Assembly: GCA_964019135.1 (NCBI GenBank)
Contig: OZ025249.1
Coordinates: 8,544,039 to 8,608,038 of the forward strand
Length of the DNA stretch: 64,000 bases
Direction of reading: 5' to 3'
DNA from: Arenicola marina
Taxonomy: Eukaryota; Annelida; Polychaeta; Arenicolidae
The translations under genes were made by a program, and so were the position numbers. The notes under the pieces were generated by a model, which made no database searches, was not told where the DNA came from, and worked only from the letters and a program-made list of their open reading frames with translations. This document shows, piece after piece, positions 23,672 to 35,427 of the stretch. How positions within the stretch are numbered: position 1 is the stretch's first letter; every line of letters begins with the position of its first letter.

Positions 23672-24225
23672 TTCGGAAACTCTATGGAAATTCTATGAAA
23701 TGTTGGTGGTTTAGGCCACTTTTGTGCACATGAAGCTAAATCGGGCCAAGAAACCTTCGGGACGATAAAGGATGAAAGGATGAAACACGCCCCAGATTAT
23801 GTGCCCGAGCCCGGATTCGATCCCAGGACCTATTGATCTGCGGTCGAGTACGCTAATCACTACAATAGGGAGGCCACCCGGAAACTCTATGGAAACTATG
23901 GAAATTCCGTGGAAACTGTGGAAACTCCATGGAAACTCTAGGGAAACTCTAGGGAAACACCATGGAATGCTATGGAAATTCCATGGAAACTCTATGGAAA
24001 CTCTATGGAAATTCTATGGAAATTCTATGGAATCTCTATGGAAACTCTTTGGAAATTCTATGGAAATTCTATGGAAACTCTATGGAAACCCTATGGAAAC
24101 TCTATGGAAATTCTATGGAAATTCTATGGAATCTCTATGGAAACTCCATGGACATTCTATGGAAATTCTATGGAAATTCTATGGAAATGCTATGAAAACT
24201 CTATGGAAAAACGTTTAGAATTTTC
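23672..24225 (+). repeat. 12-bp minisatellite interrupted by a SINE
   Basis: Units alternate tctatggaaact and tctatggaaatt. The array is split: about 30 bp at 23672-23700 and the main block at 23879-24225. The 180 bp between is a family B SINE. The unit is 4 codons and stop-free, so plus frames read Trp/Lys/Tyr/Gly/Asn-rich repeats in all three phases; these are not genes. Confidence 0.9.
23700..23879 (-). mobile_element. tRNA-derived SINE, family B, inside the 12-bp array
   Basis: On the minus strand: ggcctccctattgtagtg, gtactcgaccgcagatcaat, a B-box-like region gggatcgaatccggg, then ttcatcctttcatcc, ggtttcttggcccg and tgtgcacaaaagtgg. It matches the copy at 2052-2212 block by block. The string cggaaactctatggaaa occurs on both sides (about 23674-23690 and 23879-23895). 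It could be a target duplication or simply two array units. Confidence 0.75.
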
Positions 24226-25274
24226 AAACAAAAATCGATGGAAACCTTTAGAATTTTTTTTATAGAATCTCTGTATAATATTTTTGTACGGAACGTTGAT
24301 CTAGAAGTTGTGTTTTATTATTCAAATGAGCAACGTAGAGGTGATATGACCTACATTAACCTATTAATGTATGAGTGATAATCCGTGGGTGAGGTGCGTG
24401 TTGGAAAGGCTGGCGTATTGAAAGCAAAGGTCAGTGGTAATGACCACTGATTAATGCGCCATCTCGCCTCTATACAGGTGCACATGTCACCTGAAATGAC
24501 CGTTTCGTTATGCCGAGCTATGGTTACTACAGGCAGCCCCCCGCATTGTGAACTTACACGACATGATGGGTGAGAGGCGGCGACTCAATCCACCCCGGCT
24601 AAATGGTTGCCACACACCATTAATATGAATCAGTAATATTCGAACCCACTTCCAGGAAGTGATGCCCACTGCAGTGAACCTGCTATTAAATATGTATCGT
24701 CATGTGTAAATTGTGCGTCATTACCCCCCCCCCATCCCTCACCGCCCTCCCCCCAATCCCTCACCGCCCCCTCCCCCCGCCCATCCCTCCCCCTCCCCCA
24801 ACCACGACTAGCTATGTCTCTCCCAAGCAAATATGACATTCGTCCTGATCTAGTTTCTGGATGGATTGATTTGTATGTATGTAAGAAAGCTTAACGCAGT
24901 TATAATGTTGCTTATTTTTGCTCCACAATTATTGATGTAATCATCTCCCGTGCCACTGATACTCTACGTGTTCTACGGGCGCGTTCAATAGCAGGCATCA
25001 CGCCCCGAGGAAAGGCAATGGGAAGGTGCGAACCCGGTTAACGATACCACTCCACCTCGGCAATTGGAAACAAGTGGTCCGTGAATCATACCCAATAGAA
25101 ACATTCCACTTCGATAGATGAGCCAGAGAACACAAAATGTAAACCTTGGCTGTGTACAACGAGTGTAGGAATTGACATGAATCAGTTTGTTAGGCCGCTC
25201 TAATGTGCTCACTCAACGTGCCCGGGCTCCGATCGCCCCCCCCCCTTCCCCTGCCCCTCTTTGACATCAACATG
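24226..25274. other. Unassigned DNA
   Basis: C-runs lie at 24725-24733 and 25234-25242. A stretch at about 24975-25070 reads on the minus strand as gccgaggtggagtggtatcg followed by gggttcgcacc and may be another decayed tRNA-like head. No gene is recognised. Confidence 0.35.
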
Positions 25275-25605
25275 TGTGTAGGAACCTGGGGCAATATATA
25301 CATATATAGGAGGAAGCTGGGGCAATATATACATATCTATATATATATATAGGAGGAACCTGGGGCGATATATACATATATTGGAGGAACCTGGAGCAAT
25401 ATATACATATATAGGAGGAGCCTGGGGCAATATATATATATAGGAATAACCTGGGGCAATATATACATATATAGTAGGAACCTGGGGCAATATATACATA
25501 TATAGGAGCCTGGGGCAGTATATACATATATAGGAGCCTGGGGCTATATATATATATATATAGGATCGACCTGGGGCAATATATACATTTATAGAAGGAT
25601 AATTG
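25275..25605. repeat. ~31-bp AT-rich minisatellite, ~11 units
   Basis: Units combine cctggggcaatatatacata with tataggagga, and length varies through expansion of the TA part. Two reverse frames stay open (Tyr/Ile/Pro-rich) as a result. Confidence 0.9.
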
Positions 25606-28600
25606 AAAACAAGTCTTTTCACGGTCCCATTGCACCCCCCGTCCTTCCCCGCCCCACCCTCCCACTAGAATTAACATTGGAAAAATAACGAAATTTTATC
25701 AGAAAAAACATTTCCACCCTCCTGAAGCTGCCCAACCTAGTTATATGAGCAATGTACAGTGCAATAACGGTCTTTGAACCTTCAGACTGGTTACATAGCC
25801 GATTGGGTCAAACTAAAATTTTGCCCCACAAGTTTGATGTTAGTTTACGTGAAATTGTATTGCCCCCTTTTCCCAGAGGCCATTCATCAGCCTAGACATA
25901 TGGGACATTATGTGTAATGTACATTCCCAGTGAGTATCTGGACACACATGGAGTATTCCGTAAGTAATCCGCAAGTAATAAGACAATGGTTCAGCCCTTA
26001 TGCCGTCATGCCAACACCCGTTGACGGCTCCAAGGAAGGGGCAAGGGGCAAATTGGGGCACGCTTCTCCCCCCGATGGTGTGGGGCCAAGTGGATACTTG
26101 GCGGCGCGACTGCATGGTAGCAGTTTCCAGGGCCCTCGTCAATCCCTTTTCTCCTACCCCCTCGTCAATACCTTTTTTCTACGCTCCCCCTCCCCCCGGC
26201 CTCCCTCTCTCTCTCTGCATGGCTCCGCCGCAGTTCAAAAAGACTGCCTGGTAATAGTCGCCAGAGATGACAGGATTTCTTTCTTATGTAGGGATATTCC
26301 GTCTACATTCCTTGAACCAATATTACACTCCGTATTAGGGGTGGAATTGGTCCCAGCCGGTTCCTGTCCCCCATTAGTCTCGGCGGTTTCCTCTCCCATG
26401 TCTGTTCACGGGTTGTCATCTCTTCCGACAAATCTCTCTCAGCTGCCGGTGCATAGCCAACGCAACCCCGTTATAAATGTTACACCCCCCCCCCCCGCCG
26501 CACCTCCCCAAACGTCTTGCCCACACTGCAACCGGCAACCCGCCATCCCAATTAAATCGACTAATATATGCGCTGTATGTAACTTTCTATTTTAAAATTC
26601 TATGCCGGAGCCCATAGGCCGGTTTGTGGTATACTAAACTCATACTTTGATACGCACTGACTTGCGCTGAGAGTTCAATGTATGGGAATCACTGGACATA
26701 TTTTCACTGCGAGCCCATTGGTCAAGAGAATGAACGCTCGAGTGTCGGCGTTTCCATGCCAGCGTTCCGACGGAATAGCAGTCTCCCTTGGAGCGGCGAT
26801 CGACATATGACATCTCTCAGTATGAAACAGACTAAATAATACAACGAACACATCTACCTCTCTAGGGAGGGGGAAAGGGGGTATGGGCAAAGAGGGGAGG
26901 GGCAACAACAGCTCAGGTCTCCTACAGTGTGGAGTATTGTGAGTGTCTAATGAAACACATCCTCTGGACATCCTGTCTGCCTTTAGCTGCTTACAGATGA
27001 ATACCCCTACGACACCCCCATGTGCCTCAGGTTTTATCATGTTGGAAGGTATTACACTGATTAAACCCCCCAGTTAAAGGTGTTAAAGCTTCTTATATAG
27101 AAATATTCCATTAATTAATTAATTGCACCTGTGGTCTGATCTTGGTAATGTTCAGTTCTCAAGAAATGTATGATATATCATCATGTTCAATGGAAAAACC
27201 CTTTATTCTATACGTGTGTATTTACGAATATAAATATATTTGAGTTGCTAGAGCATCCGGCAGTTACAATATCAACAACGGTTGGCGTCAATAGGGGGCG
27301 CTGATTTCCATTATCCTTGCCGTCTCTCAAAGCCGCGGAGATCCGTGAAGGTGACGAGCATTTAACGACGCAGCATTTGCTTCAATCAGGTACAAACCCA
27401 TAGAGTGTGGCAAATGCGACATGGGAACTCTGCCCAGGACATTCTTCAGACAGCGACTGCGACATACAATTCAGCAAGAAATTCAAGTTTTCAGAGAATA
27501 ATTGCAACACAGAGATCATCATAAAATCACATTTTGCCAGCGCGTCAAGGTTTGTGATTGTTTAATAATAAGCCTCCAAGCTAAAAAGCCAAAAAAGAAA
27601 ATAACCAATGAAGTGAAGCTCTTCTTGCAAATTGATGTGCAGACAGCTTGATTGATTACTGACGACTGCTTGGAGGGCGGTGATGCCACGAGTAGAGAAC
27701 GAAGTATTGTAGAGATTGCAGTTAGGTGCAGCACGGCGGGCAGTTGGTGAAACGTTAACGCCAAAAAACCAAAAACATATTTCACGTAATAACGACCATT
27801 CATCTGTCATAAAAATATAGTATTTGTTAATTGCGCTCCTGTTTTATTTGGGTAGAATTGTTAGCTGGTTGTATAACTACAAGCAGGAGATTGCTTCGCG
27901 CCGTTTTCTGTCCACGCCGTCGTTGATTATAGATTCTCTTTGTGGGCGAGGCGAGATTAAAACATCCTCCCTGGCCCAAGGCGCCATTAGGAGCGTGCGA
28001 GGGATGTTTTGGCAACAAGGCACAACGGCGGGCAAAGAAGGACAAGTGCGGGATAATCTAGTCCTTTACACGGCTTGATTAGCAAGCATTCTCTTTGTGC
28101 TGTCTGTCTTCTCATTTTTTATCTACTCCCTCTGTGTTGTTTATAGGCCCTTCATCTAATTTCGTTGTGTTGTTTACATGGTGACCATCAGCTTATTCCT
28201 TTTGATTGTTCACAGGACCTTCATCTAAACCCTTTGTCTTATTTACAAGGCTTATAACTTAAACCCATTTGTATAGTTTACAGGGCCGTCATATAATCCC
28301 TTTGGATTTTATTGCTGGGCTGTCAGTCAATAGTTGTGTATGTCTTACAAGCTCTTAATTATAAAATACGCCATAGTCACGATTAGCTGTGACGGTAAAA
28401 ACTCCGACTGTGATATTGGTAGATGACGCTTCTACCAGCTTCCACCGAGCGCTTGTGATCAGCAGGCTGTGCTGGGGGTGGGGGGGGGGGGCTGTGTTGC
28501 AGATCAACGTTCATTTCCCGAGGCTTTAACATGTAAAGCATGGACACCATGGTTTAGAAGGAAATCCGGCGTTACCTTACGCTGCAGTGGCCTAGACATG

Positions 28601-31600
28601 TATAAATGTTAACTTTTTTAGCAGCCATCATCGCTGACTCGACTTTTGAAACATTAATCGTAAAACAATTGCGCAAAATGAAAATGAAAATGCTGCCTAA
28701 TAATTTATTTGCGATTTTATTTAAATAACATACGCATATGTGGGGTCTCATTTGCAAGTAGATGGGGTCAAGTGAAAACAGTGGCGCTTGTGTTTGACTG
28801 CGGACGTGGACGAAGCTTCATGAGTACGCCGTGTGTTTCCTGAAGATAGCCCCGTGGATTTGGCCACACAGCCATCTTCTGGTCGCCTTTAACATCAATA
28901 GTTCCAGTTAACAATGGGAAAGTGGCAAGGCAGATCCATCTTGATGACACTTGTTATGGAAAAGCAATTTACCGTGTACTGCAGCGGCCGCAAGGCGGCA
29001 TGTCATTTATAATCAATTGCACTCTAGTTGGCAGATTAAACTCTGCCAAAAGGTGTCGAGGGTTATATATTGGCTGATTCATACATAAATAATGTGTGTG
29101 TAAATCTATACATATTGCTTAGGCCACCTCTCCATTTTTTTTTTTTTTTTATATTGCGTTTTGCCCGATAACTGTCCCAGCCCAGTAGCCGCCAGCTGTT
29201 CGTTTGGACTTGGTTTTCGGGGGAGGGGGTGGGGGAGTGACTGTACGGACCACATTGGAAGACTCCAGTCTCCCTCGGTCCCCCCCCCCCCCAACCTCCC
29301 CCCACCCGCCCTCCAGCGCGTCGACCGGCGATGACAAGACCAGCCAGCCTGTCGGCCTGGCGAGCGGTCTGTGTCTGTAGCAGGCCGTGACAGACATGGG
29401 CTGCGAGTGGCAGGCACTGGGAATTCAGGCCATAAAGCCCATCCGTGCAGCCAGGGGATTGGACGAGCAGGGCGGGGCGGGCGGCGGTGGGTCGGTGGTG
29501 GTGGGCTGGAGGCAAGGGGACATACATGATCGGAGGTTTTCCGAGGAAGGTTTACTGGAGGGTGGGGGGGGGTGCGTGCTGGGGGTGAGAGGGGAAGGGG
29601 TAGGGTGGGGTAGGGGGGGGGTGGGGTAGAAGGTAACGTCTGCCTGTAGCTGTCGCCCATGGCATATGGCATGCTGTACCCCATCCCAACACTCCCTCCT
29701 CCTGTCCTCATTGCCTCCTCATGCCGCCGGTAAACTGCCTCACCGCGGTCCACCCCTCCCCCATACAATCTCACATCCTTCACCACCCGAACCCAGCCCC
29801 AACCCCGGATCATTCTCTCAGCAATAGATCTGCACACCTCCCTCCCGGACTCTCGCACTTGTACTTTGAAACCCTTCCACCTCCATCCATACCCAGCTCT
29901 CCTAACCCCAGCCCCCCCACTCCCCTCACCACCACATTTCCCATACATTCACCCACGACCACGACGTCCTTCCCAGACTCCCATACCACCCCCCGCCCCC
30001 TCACGAGCTCCCACACCCTCGCACCCTCACATCCCCACACCTTCAACCCCCCCCTCCCCCACTCTACCACACCTCTTCCTTTCAGACTTTAACGCCCTTC
30101 CACCTCCGATACCCTGCCTCCCAGACCGCCCAGGTTACCGGGTTGTGCGAGTCTCTCTCCTCACTGGCTGCGAGGTCGGAACACTCAAGCCCCCTTTTGG
30201 CAAGCTGCCGCGCTGACCAGTCGGCCGCATCAGCCAAACTCGACAGCTGTCACGACGGCAAGTCACATAGAGATATACATATAAATAAATATGCATATAT
30301 AGATATATATATACATATTCCGATGAGCGCACATCGCCTTACACACCTACGCGATACGGTGTCATGCCTAACTTTGACGGGATTTGCTCCGCTGCCGAGC
30401 TAATGCCAACGTATATTTACTTGGCCTCGTCAGCGCTAGCGCGCATCGTCCTAGGCCAATATCGCGAACTGCGTCACGTGGTCGAGACGATGGCGAGAGT
30501 TGCCCCACACACTGGCTGTGGGAGTTGCTGATTAGCAAAACTCATCGTTCCGTCTTCATTCACGACGGTGAGTGACTGTAAGCAAGGACCACTTGCCACA
30601 GGGACAGGCGCCTATTGTCCAACAAGTAGCAAGCAACAAAGAATAGACTCGCTGCTTTATCGTCATACTTTCTGTCGGATTTACACAAAGGTTGTTTCTT
30701 TTGGAGTTGGATATCTCGTATTATATGTTCGCATACGTTTGATCAGCGTCACGTCGGACTGTTCTAATCTGCACCGTCTGTACACTCACCAGTGTGCACT
30801 TGCGTACCGTGCACGTGGCTGTCATGGCTCAGCAGACTAACTGTAAGTTATATGTGAGCGATGGCAATCAGAATCATCTGTAACTCTTGTTTTTATCTTC
30901 CATGTGATTTAATTTATTTTTTTGGTTGTATTTCTTAATTCTGTGAAGTGTCTCCTGATTCACTTTAAAACACGTTAGAAACATAATTCCCGTTGTTTTC
31001 CATTGTAGGTGATGTGATATTAATTGCGCCAATATTAGGCACGTTTGGCGCAAGATTATTATGAGTTTTAGCCACAATTAGCAGGGTACCTGACATCAAG
31101 ACCAAGTTGCGTAAAGCCAAGCCTTAATTGAGGCCGTTATAATGTCACATACAGTAGTGGCGCCATTCAGCGCCCCGCTGGTACTTTTGCAAAGCGTGTA
31201 AACGAACGTTTATTGAAGCCCTGGGCCACGAGTTGTGTCACAAACAACAAAAATGTGATAATAGGTTTATTTTTAGGACTTGACATTTGAGTGACATGAC
31301 AGACGTCATCCGAGGTGGAACGGAGCCCGCAACATATATCAGTAGTCGTAGGAGTGATAACCCTGTTCAAGCGGGAGAAGCTATTGAGTTAAACACACAT
31401 GCCAGGCCACGACACTAACTACCCGCTCCCAAACGATGGTAATATTCACGATGATCTGCTTACACCTCAATAGAAATACCAGTTGGCCACAACACACTTA
31501 TTTTATCACATTTTGCTGTATATCGCATGACCATGTTCGTTAAATAATATGAACCAAAATATAACGCTAGCTTCAGATAAAACATCGCCAACCCTCGTTA

Positions 31601-31954
31601 GTGCAATCTCTGATAAACACGGAAAACCATTTATCCGACGGTTGTACGTGTAAGGGATTACCCCAATGCTAATTAACCCCCCTTTAACAAATACAACGTG
31701 TCTTGTCCAACACCGACAAGGGCTTGCCGCAATGAATGTGCCAACCTCTGCCGTTTATACGCCCAGAAAACCGTGCATTATGCATAAATAAAAAAGGTGT
31801 CTGTAGCCAATAAACTCAAATGAAGTATTTCTTTCATTGACAGACCCATCCACATCGCGTCAACAACATTTACCAGAAAATATAATTCAGTAGACGAAGA
31901 ACATAATGACGTCCACTCCGTTTGTACAAATAAATGGCCTTATTACGTTTTCAC
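25606..31954. other. Repeat-poor DNA, no gene recognised
   Basis: This 6.3-kb stretch is the longest without a tandem array. The longest frames are 221 codons at 25930-26595 (+) and 280 codons at 29106-29948 (-). Neither has a recognisable domain, and both run through C-run or pyrimidine-rich sequence that suppresses stops. Plus-strand composition switches from G-rich (29455-29640) to strongly C-rich (29690-30125). Part could be intron, UTR or promoter of a gene I cannot see. Confidence 0.35.
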
Positions 31955-33345
31955 AGGGGCATGTTCCTTGCGTGAGGTTACATCGCTGTAAACGTCAGAT
32001 AGTGATTGGGCATGCGCTCTGTGAGGGGTTACATCGCTTTAAACGTCACAGAGTTATTGGACATGGGCCCTGTGTGAGGTTACATCGCTTTAAACGTCAC
32101 AGAGTTATTGGGCTTGCGCCCTGTGTGAGGTTACATCGCTTTAAACGTCACAGAGTTATTGGACATGGGCCCTGTGTGAGGTTACATCGCTTTAAACGTC
32201 ACAGAGTTATTGGGCTTGCGCCCTGTGTGAGGTTACATCGCTGTAAACGTCACAGAGTTATTGGACATGGGCCCTGTGTGAGGTTACATCGCTGTAAACG
32301 TCAGATAGTTATTGGGCATGCGCTCTGTGAGGGGTTGCATCGCTTTAAACGTCACAGAGTTATTGGGCTTGCGCCCTGTGTGAGGTTACATCGCTTTAAA
32401 CGTCACAGAGTTATTGGACATGGGCCCTGTGTGAGGTTGCATCGCTGTAAACGTCAGATAGTTATTGGGCGTGCGCTCTGTGAGGGGTTACATCGCTTTA
32501 AACGTCACAGTTATTGGACATGGGCTCTGTGAGGGGTTACATCGCTTTAGACGTCACAGAGTTATTGGGCATGCGCTCTGTGAGGGGTTACATCGCTTTT
32601 AATGTCACAGAGTTATTGGACATGGGCCCTGTGTGAGGTTGCATCGCTGTAAACGTCAGATAGTTATTGGACATGCTCCCTGCGGGAGGTTACATCGCTT
32701 TAAACGTCACAGAGTTATTGGACATGGGCCCTGCGGGAGGTTACATCGCTTTAAACGTCACAGAGTTATTGGACATGGACCCTGTGTGAGGTTGCATCGC
32801 TTTAAACGTCACAAAGTTATTGGGAATGCACCCTTTTTAAAGTTACATCGCTTTAAAGAGTCACAGAGGTATTGGGCATGCGCCCTTCAAGAGGTTACAT
32901 CGCTGTAAACGTCACAGAATTTTTGGGCGTGCATCCTGCTTGAGGTTACATCGCTTTAAACGTCACAGAGTTATTGGGCGTGCGCCCTGTGTGAGGTTGC
33001 ATCCCTTGAAACGTCACAGAGTTATTGGACATGGGCCCTGTGTGAGGTTACATCGCTGTAAACGTCAGATAGTTATTGGGCATGGGCCCTGCGTGAGGTT
33101 ACATCGCTGTAAACGTCACAGAGTTATTGGGCATGCGCTCTGTGAGGGGTTGCATCGCTTTAAACGTCACAGAGTTATTGGGCTTGCGCCCTGTGTGAGG
33201 TTACATCGCTGTAAACGTCACAGAGTTATTGGACATGGGCTCTGTGTGAGGTTACATCGCTGTAAACGTCACAGAGTTATTGGGCGTGCATCCTGCTTGA
33301 GGTTACATCGCTTTAAAGAGTCACAGAATTATTGGGCATGCGCCT
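31955..33345 (+). repeat. 51-bp minisatellite (gttacatcgc type), ~27 units
   Basis: Units begin gttacatcgctttaaacgtc and continue with cacagagttattgg plus a variable gacatgggccctgtgtgag end. Between 32040 and 32300 two variants (gacatgggccc and gcttgcgccc) alternate, giving a 102-bp higher-order unit; later units mix freely. The unit is 17 codons long, so one frame repeats LHRFKRHRVIGHGPCVR over 208 codons (31906-32532). Further stretches sit at 32633-32908 and 32940-33371. Indels break the frame between them and no signal peptide or splice context is evident, so I treat it as non-coding. Each unit carries an acgtca (CRE half-site-like) motif, and the array ends about 380 bp before the GPCR exon. 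Confidence 0.92.
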
Positions 33346-33698
33346 CACTACGACATAATTGGTGGCATTAGGACATAAAAGCACAGTTTTGTTGTGCTGA
33401 ACATGCAATCTATTGTCACTGTCTAAGCAATGTGTGAGTGCATACAGTTCGCAGGCTGTGTGCAGTCTGTTTGCGACAGTTACGCCAGTAGCAGTCTGTG
33501 GGGCGTGGGCCGTGGGCCGTGGGTGAGGAAACAAGAGGATATCTCTGACGGTTTATTATTCCATAATAGGTAGAATAAATCAGACACTACGCATCACAAG
33601 TAGTCACAAAATCCCCCCTCTCTTAACCCCCCTCTCCCCATTCTTCCCCACTACCCCCCAGCCCCCACCCCTCTCCAACACGGGAGTGTTGACTCGTC
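33346..33698. other. Spacer upstream of the GPCR exon
   Basis: Contains a gggccgt microrepeat (33500-33520) and a C-rich tract (33614-33675). No coding motif is seen. It could hold promoter or 5'-UTR intron sequence of the GPCR gene. Confidence 0.35.
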
Positions 33699-33729
33699 TT
33701 TATATCATATAAACCTCATTTCTTTCCAG
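33699..33729 (+). promoter_or_regulatory. Candidate splice acceptor or TATA region before GPCR exon
   Basis: A pyrimidine-rich tract, cctcatttctttccag, ends in AG at 33728-33729, a good splice-acceptor context. If used, the exon would start at 33730 with about 85 nt of 5' UTR. Just upstream, tatatcatataaa could instead be a TATA-like box. The sequence does not decide between a 5'-UTR intron and a proximal promoter. Confidence 0.45.
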
Positions 33730-33814
33730 CTGCGGTCTGAAGGAAGACATCTTTTAGCGCGGTATACATACACACGGGAGGATCGCACCTAACTGCCACC
33801 CCATCCAACCCACC

Positions 33815-34258
33815 ATGTCGACGTCAGTTAGCTCCACCAACCTGACCCTCCAACTCCTGGACCCGGACTTTGACTTTGCCGACGATGTCCCTTACAACGC
33901 GGCGGAGGCGCCTGGACGTGGGGGCGCCGCCGCCACCCTGCACCCCCAATCGGGCGGGGTGGAGGCCGTCCTCAGCCCCAACCGCTCCACCCTAATGGGC
34001 GACGAGACCTCCTACTGGCAGGACTATTACGATAATTACGACTACGATTACGATCACTCCGTGTCTACGATCCCGCCCCAGGAACTGGTGCCCGTGGCGC
34101 TGGTGTACGGCCTCACGCTGTTGTTCGGAGTGGTGGGCAACGTGCTGGTCATCGTGGCCATACTGAGGAATAGGAGGATGCAGACCGTCACCAACACCTT
34201 CCTCACCAGCCTCGCCTCGTCAGACCTCCTCCTCATGCTGCTCTGTGTCCCCATCAAG
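33815..34258 (+). CDS. Rhodopsin-family peptide-type GPCR, first coding exon (partial)
   Basis: This exon encodes residues 1-148 of a class A seven-transmembrane receptor: an extracellular N-terminus, TM1, the first intracellular loop and TM2. The start ATG has a favourable context (caccatg). Residues 1-90 lack an obvious signal peptide. They carry N-glycosylation sequons at N9 (NLT) and N56 (NRS) and a Tyr/Asp-rich stretch (about 68-82, YWQDYYDNYDYDYD), a plausible tyrosine-sulfation region. TM1 is about residues 91-117 with the GNVLV signature (N109 = N1.50). Loop 1 is RNRRMQTVTN. TM2 is about 128-148 with SLASSD (D137 = D2.50) and LLCVPIK. MQTVTNTFLTSLASSDLLL is typical of neuropeptide receptors of the CCK/galanin/kisspeptin-related groups; the ligand cannot be assigned. 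The exon ends aag|gtcagt, a phase-0 donor at 34259, and the frame continues only to a stop at 34340. TM3-TM7 were not found downstream, so the remaining exons are beyond the window or undetected. Confidence 0.88.
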
Positions 34259-34264
34259 GTCAGT
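34256..34264 (+). other. Splice donor of the GPCR exon
   Basis: aag|gtcagt matches the MAG|GTRAGT consensus except C at +3. It falls exactly where receptor homology stops (after the TM2 motif VPIK), which supports it as the real exon end in phase 0. Confidence 0.7.
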
Positions 34265-35427
34265 CACTCACTCAATCTTACTCTCGCCTCTCGACGACCC
34301 CCGCCGCCACTAGATGGCGACACTACTCGGTTCCAGTAATATTGTGCACATAGTCGTATGGTATTATAGTACTCTATTGTATTATTATATAATTTAGTGT
34401 ATTATGATATAATATGATATTATAGTATTATAATATACTGTGCTATGACAGTCTATTACAGTATAATAATATATTATAGTATACACACTATATGTGGGAA
34501 ATATCCCGTATGAATCTTTTTCGGGCGTTTTGGTACGCCAATCGGTCCTATATTATGCACTTTTGGTACCTGCATGGGTTTACTTTGGGAGGCAGTAGGT
34601 ACGCAATTGGGTCCGCCCAATTTGCAAGCTGGAGCGGGCCGATCCTAAAGATTTTCTTCACAGTAGAGTTTGCAAAAGTCGTGCAACTTTCTCGTGGATG
34701 GGCCCTAATTTTACACAGTGTTTTGTACTTGGATGGGCGAGATTTGGGGGCTCCCTGCACACTTCCTTAAACATTTTTGTGTCTAGTTACCCCCCCCCCC
34801 ACCCACCCACCGGGCGTATCAACCCAATCAGTGCTGTGCTGTGTGTTTGAGGCAAACGTGCGTACGCATACGCATTGACATCCATGTGTGCGGGCCGCTC
34901 CAAGATACTCGCTTACTCCCCCCGAACTCTCTAACTCGAGGTTCCTTACGCAGCACCGGCTCCAGCCTACGTATCTGGTGACAACGTTAGGCCGATGCTC
35001 GTGACGCAGGGTCTGTGATTGAGTCAGGTGAAATAGAGAACCAGAATCTCCTCGGTAAAACTCGGCTAATTAGATTAATAGGGGTCTATCAGGAGGGGGG
35101 GTCCAGTATCTTTCCAAAATCTTTTTCCAAAAATGTCCCTCGATGTCGCTTTTTCAGATCTTCAGTGTCAGTATTTGGGGGATAATGCCGAATGTCAATT
35201 TTCTAAATATGGCTGTGTCGCGTGTTGCCATTTTCCCTTCCAGAGACCCCCGATAATAGAGGCGGAGGGGCCAATTACCGCACAATGGGTGGGGCAATTA
35301 GCAATCGGGGACTGGTAGCCGAGCTAATGGAGCAAGTTGTTACGCCAATATATAAGACAATATTTATCCCTTCCAGACCCCTGTTAATGGAGGTGGAGCG
35401 TCCAATTACACAAAATGCAGCCAATAT
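34265..35427. other. Probable GPCR intron sequence
   Basis: Contains an AT-rich low-complexity block (34360-34490, tattatagta-like). A 92-codon open frame (34492-34770) shows no GPCR motif. At 35180-35240 there is a segment related to 62005-62060 (see dispersed repeat). No TM3 cysteine/DRY motif is recognised. Confidence 0.4.
35180..35245 (+). repeat. Dispersed repeat related to 62000-62065
   Basis: aatgccgaatgtcaattttc, then taaatatggctgtgtcgcg and tgttgccatttt parallel aatgtcgaatgttgaatttt, aaatatctctgtgtcgtg and tgtcgccattta at about 62010-62060. Both are followed within 20 bp by agaccccc/agacccct. It is a short fragment of an unidentified family. Confidence 0.5.

Noticed and set aside
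25930-26595. 221-codon plus frame as a host gene
   Set aside because: No domain, no splice context, biased by pyrimidine-rich tracts, and overlapping frames are open on both strands.
29106-30092. 280-codon minus frame and 123-codon plus frame as genes
   Set aside because: They run through opposite-strand G-rich and C-rich tracts where stops are scarce. Residue composition follows the base bias.
31955-33345. CRISPR-like regular repeats
   Set aside because: The units are head-to-tail without unique spacers, and the genome is eukaryotic. The same applies to the other arrays.
31906-33371. LHRFKRHRVIGHGPCVR repeat protein that looks like a linear zinc-finger array
   Set aside because: The spacing lacks paired CxxC and HxxxH, indels break the frame repeatedly, and the frame simply follows the 51-bp unit.
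34492-34770. 92-codon plus frame downstream of the GPCR exon as its second exon
   Set aside because: It begins beyond in-frame stops, lacks the TM3 cysteine, DRY-like motif or any TM pattern, and has no matching acceptor that I can see.
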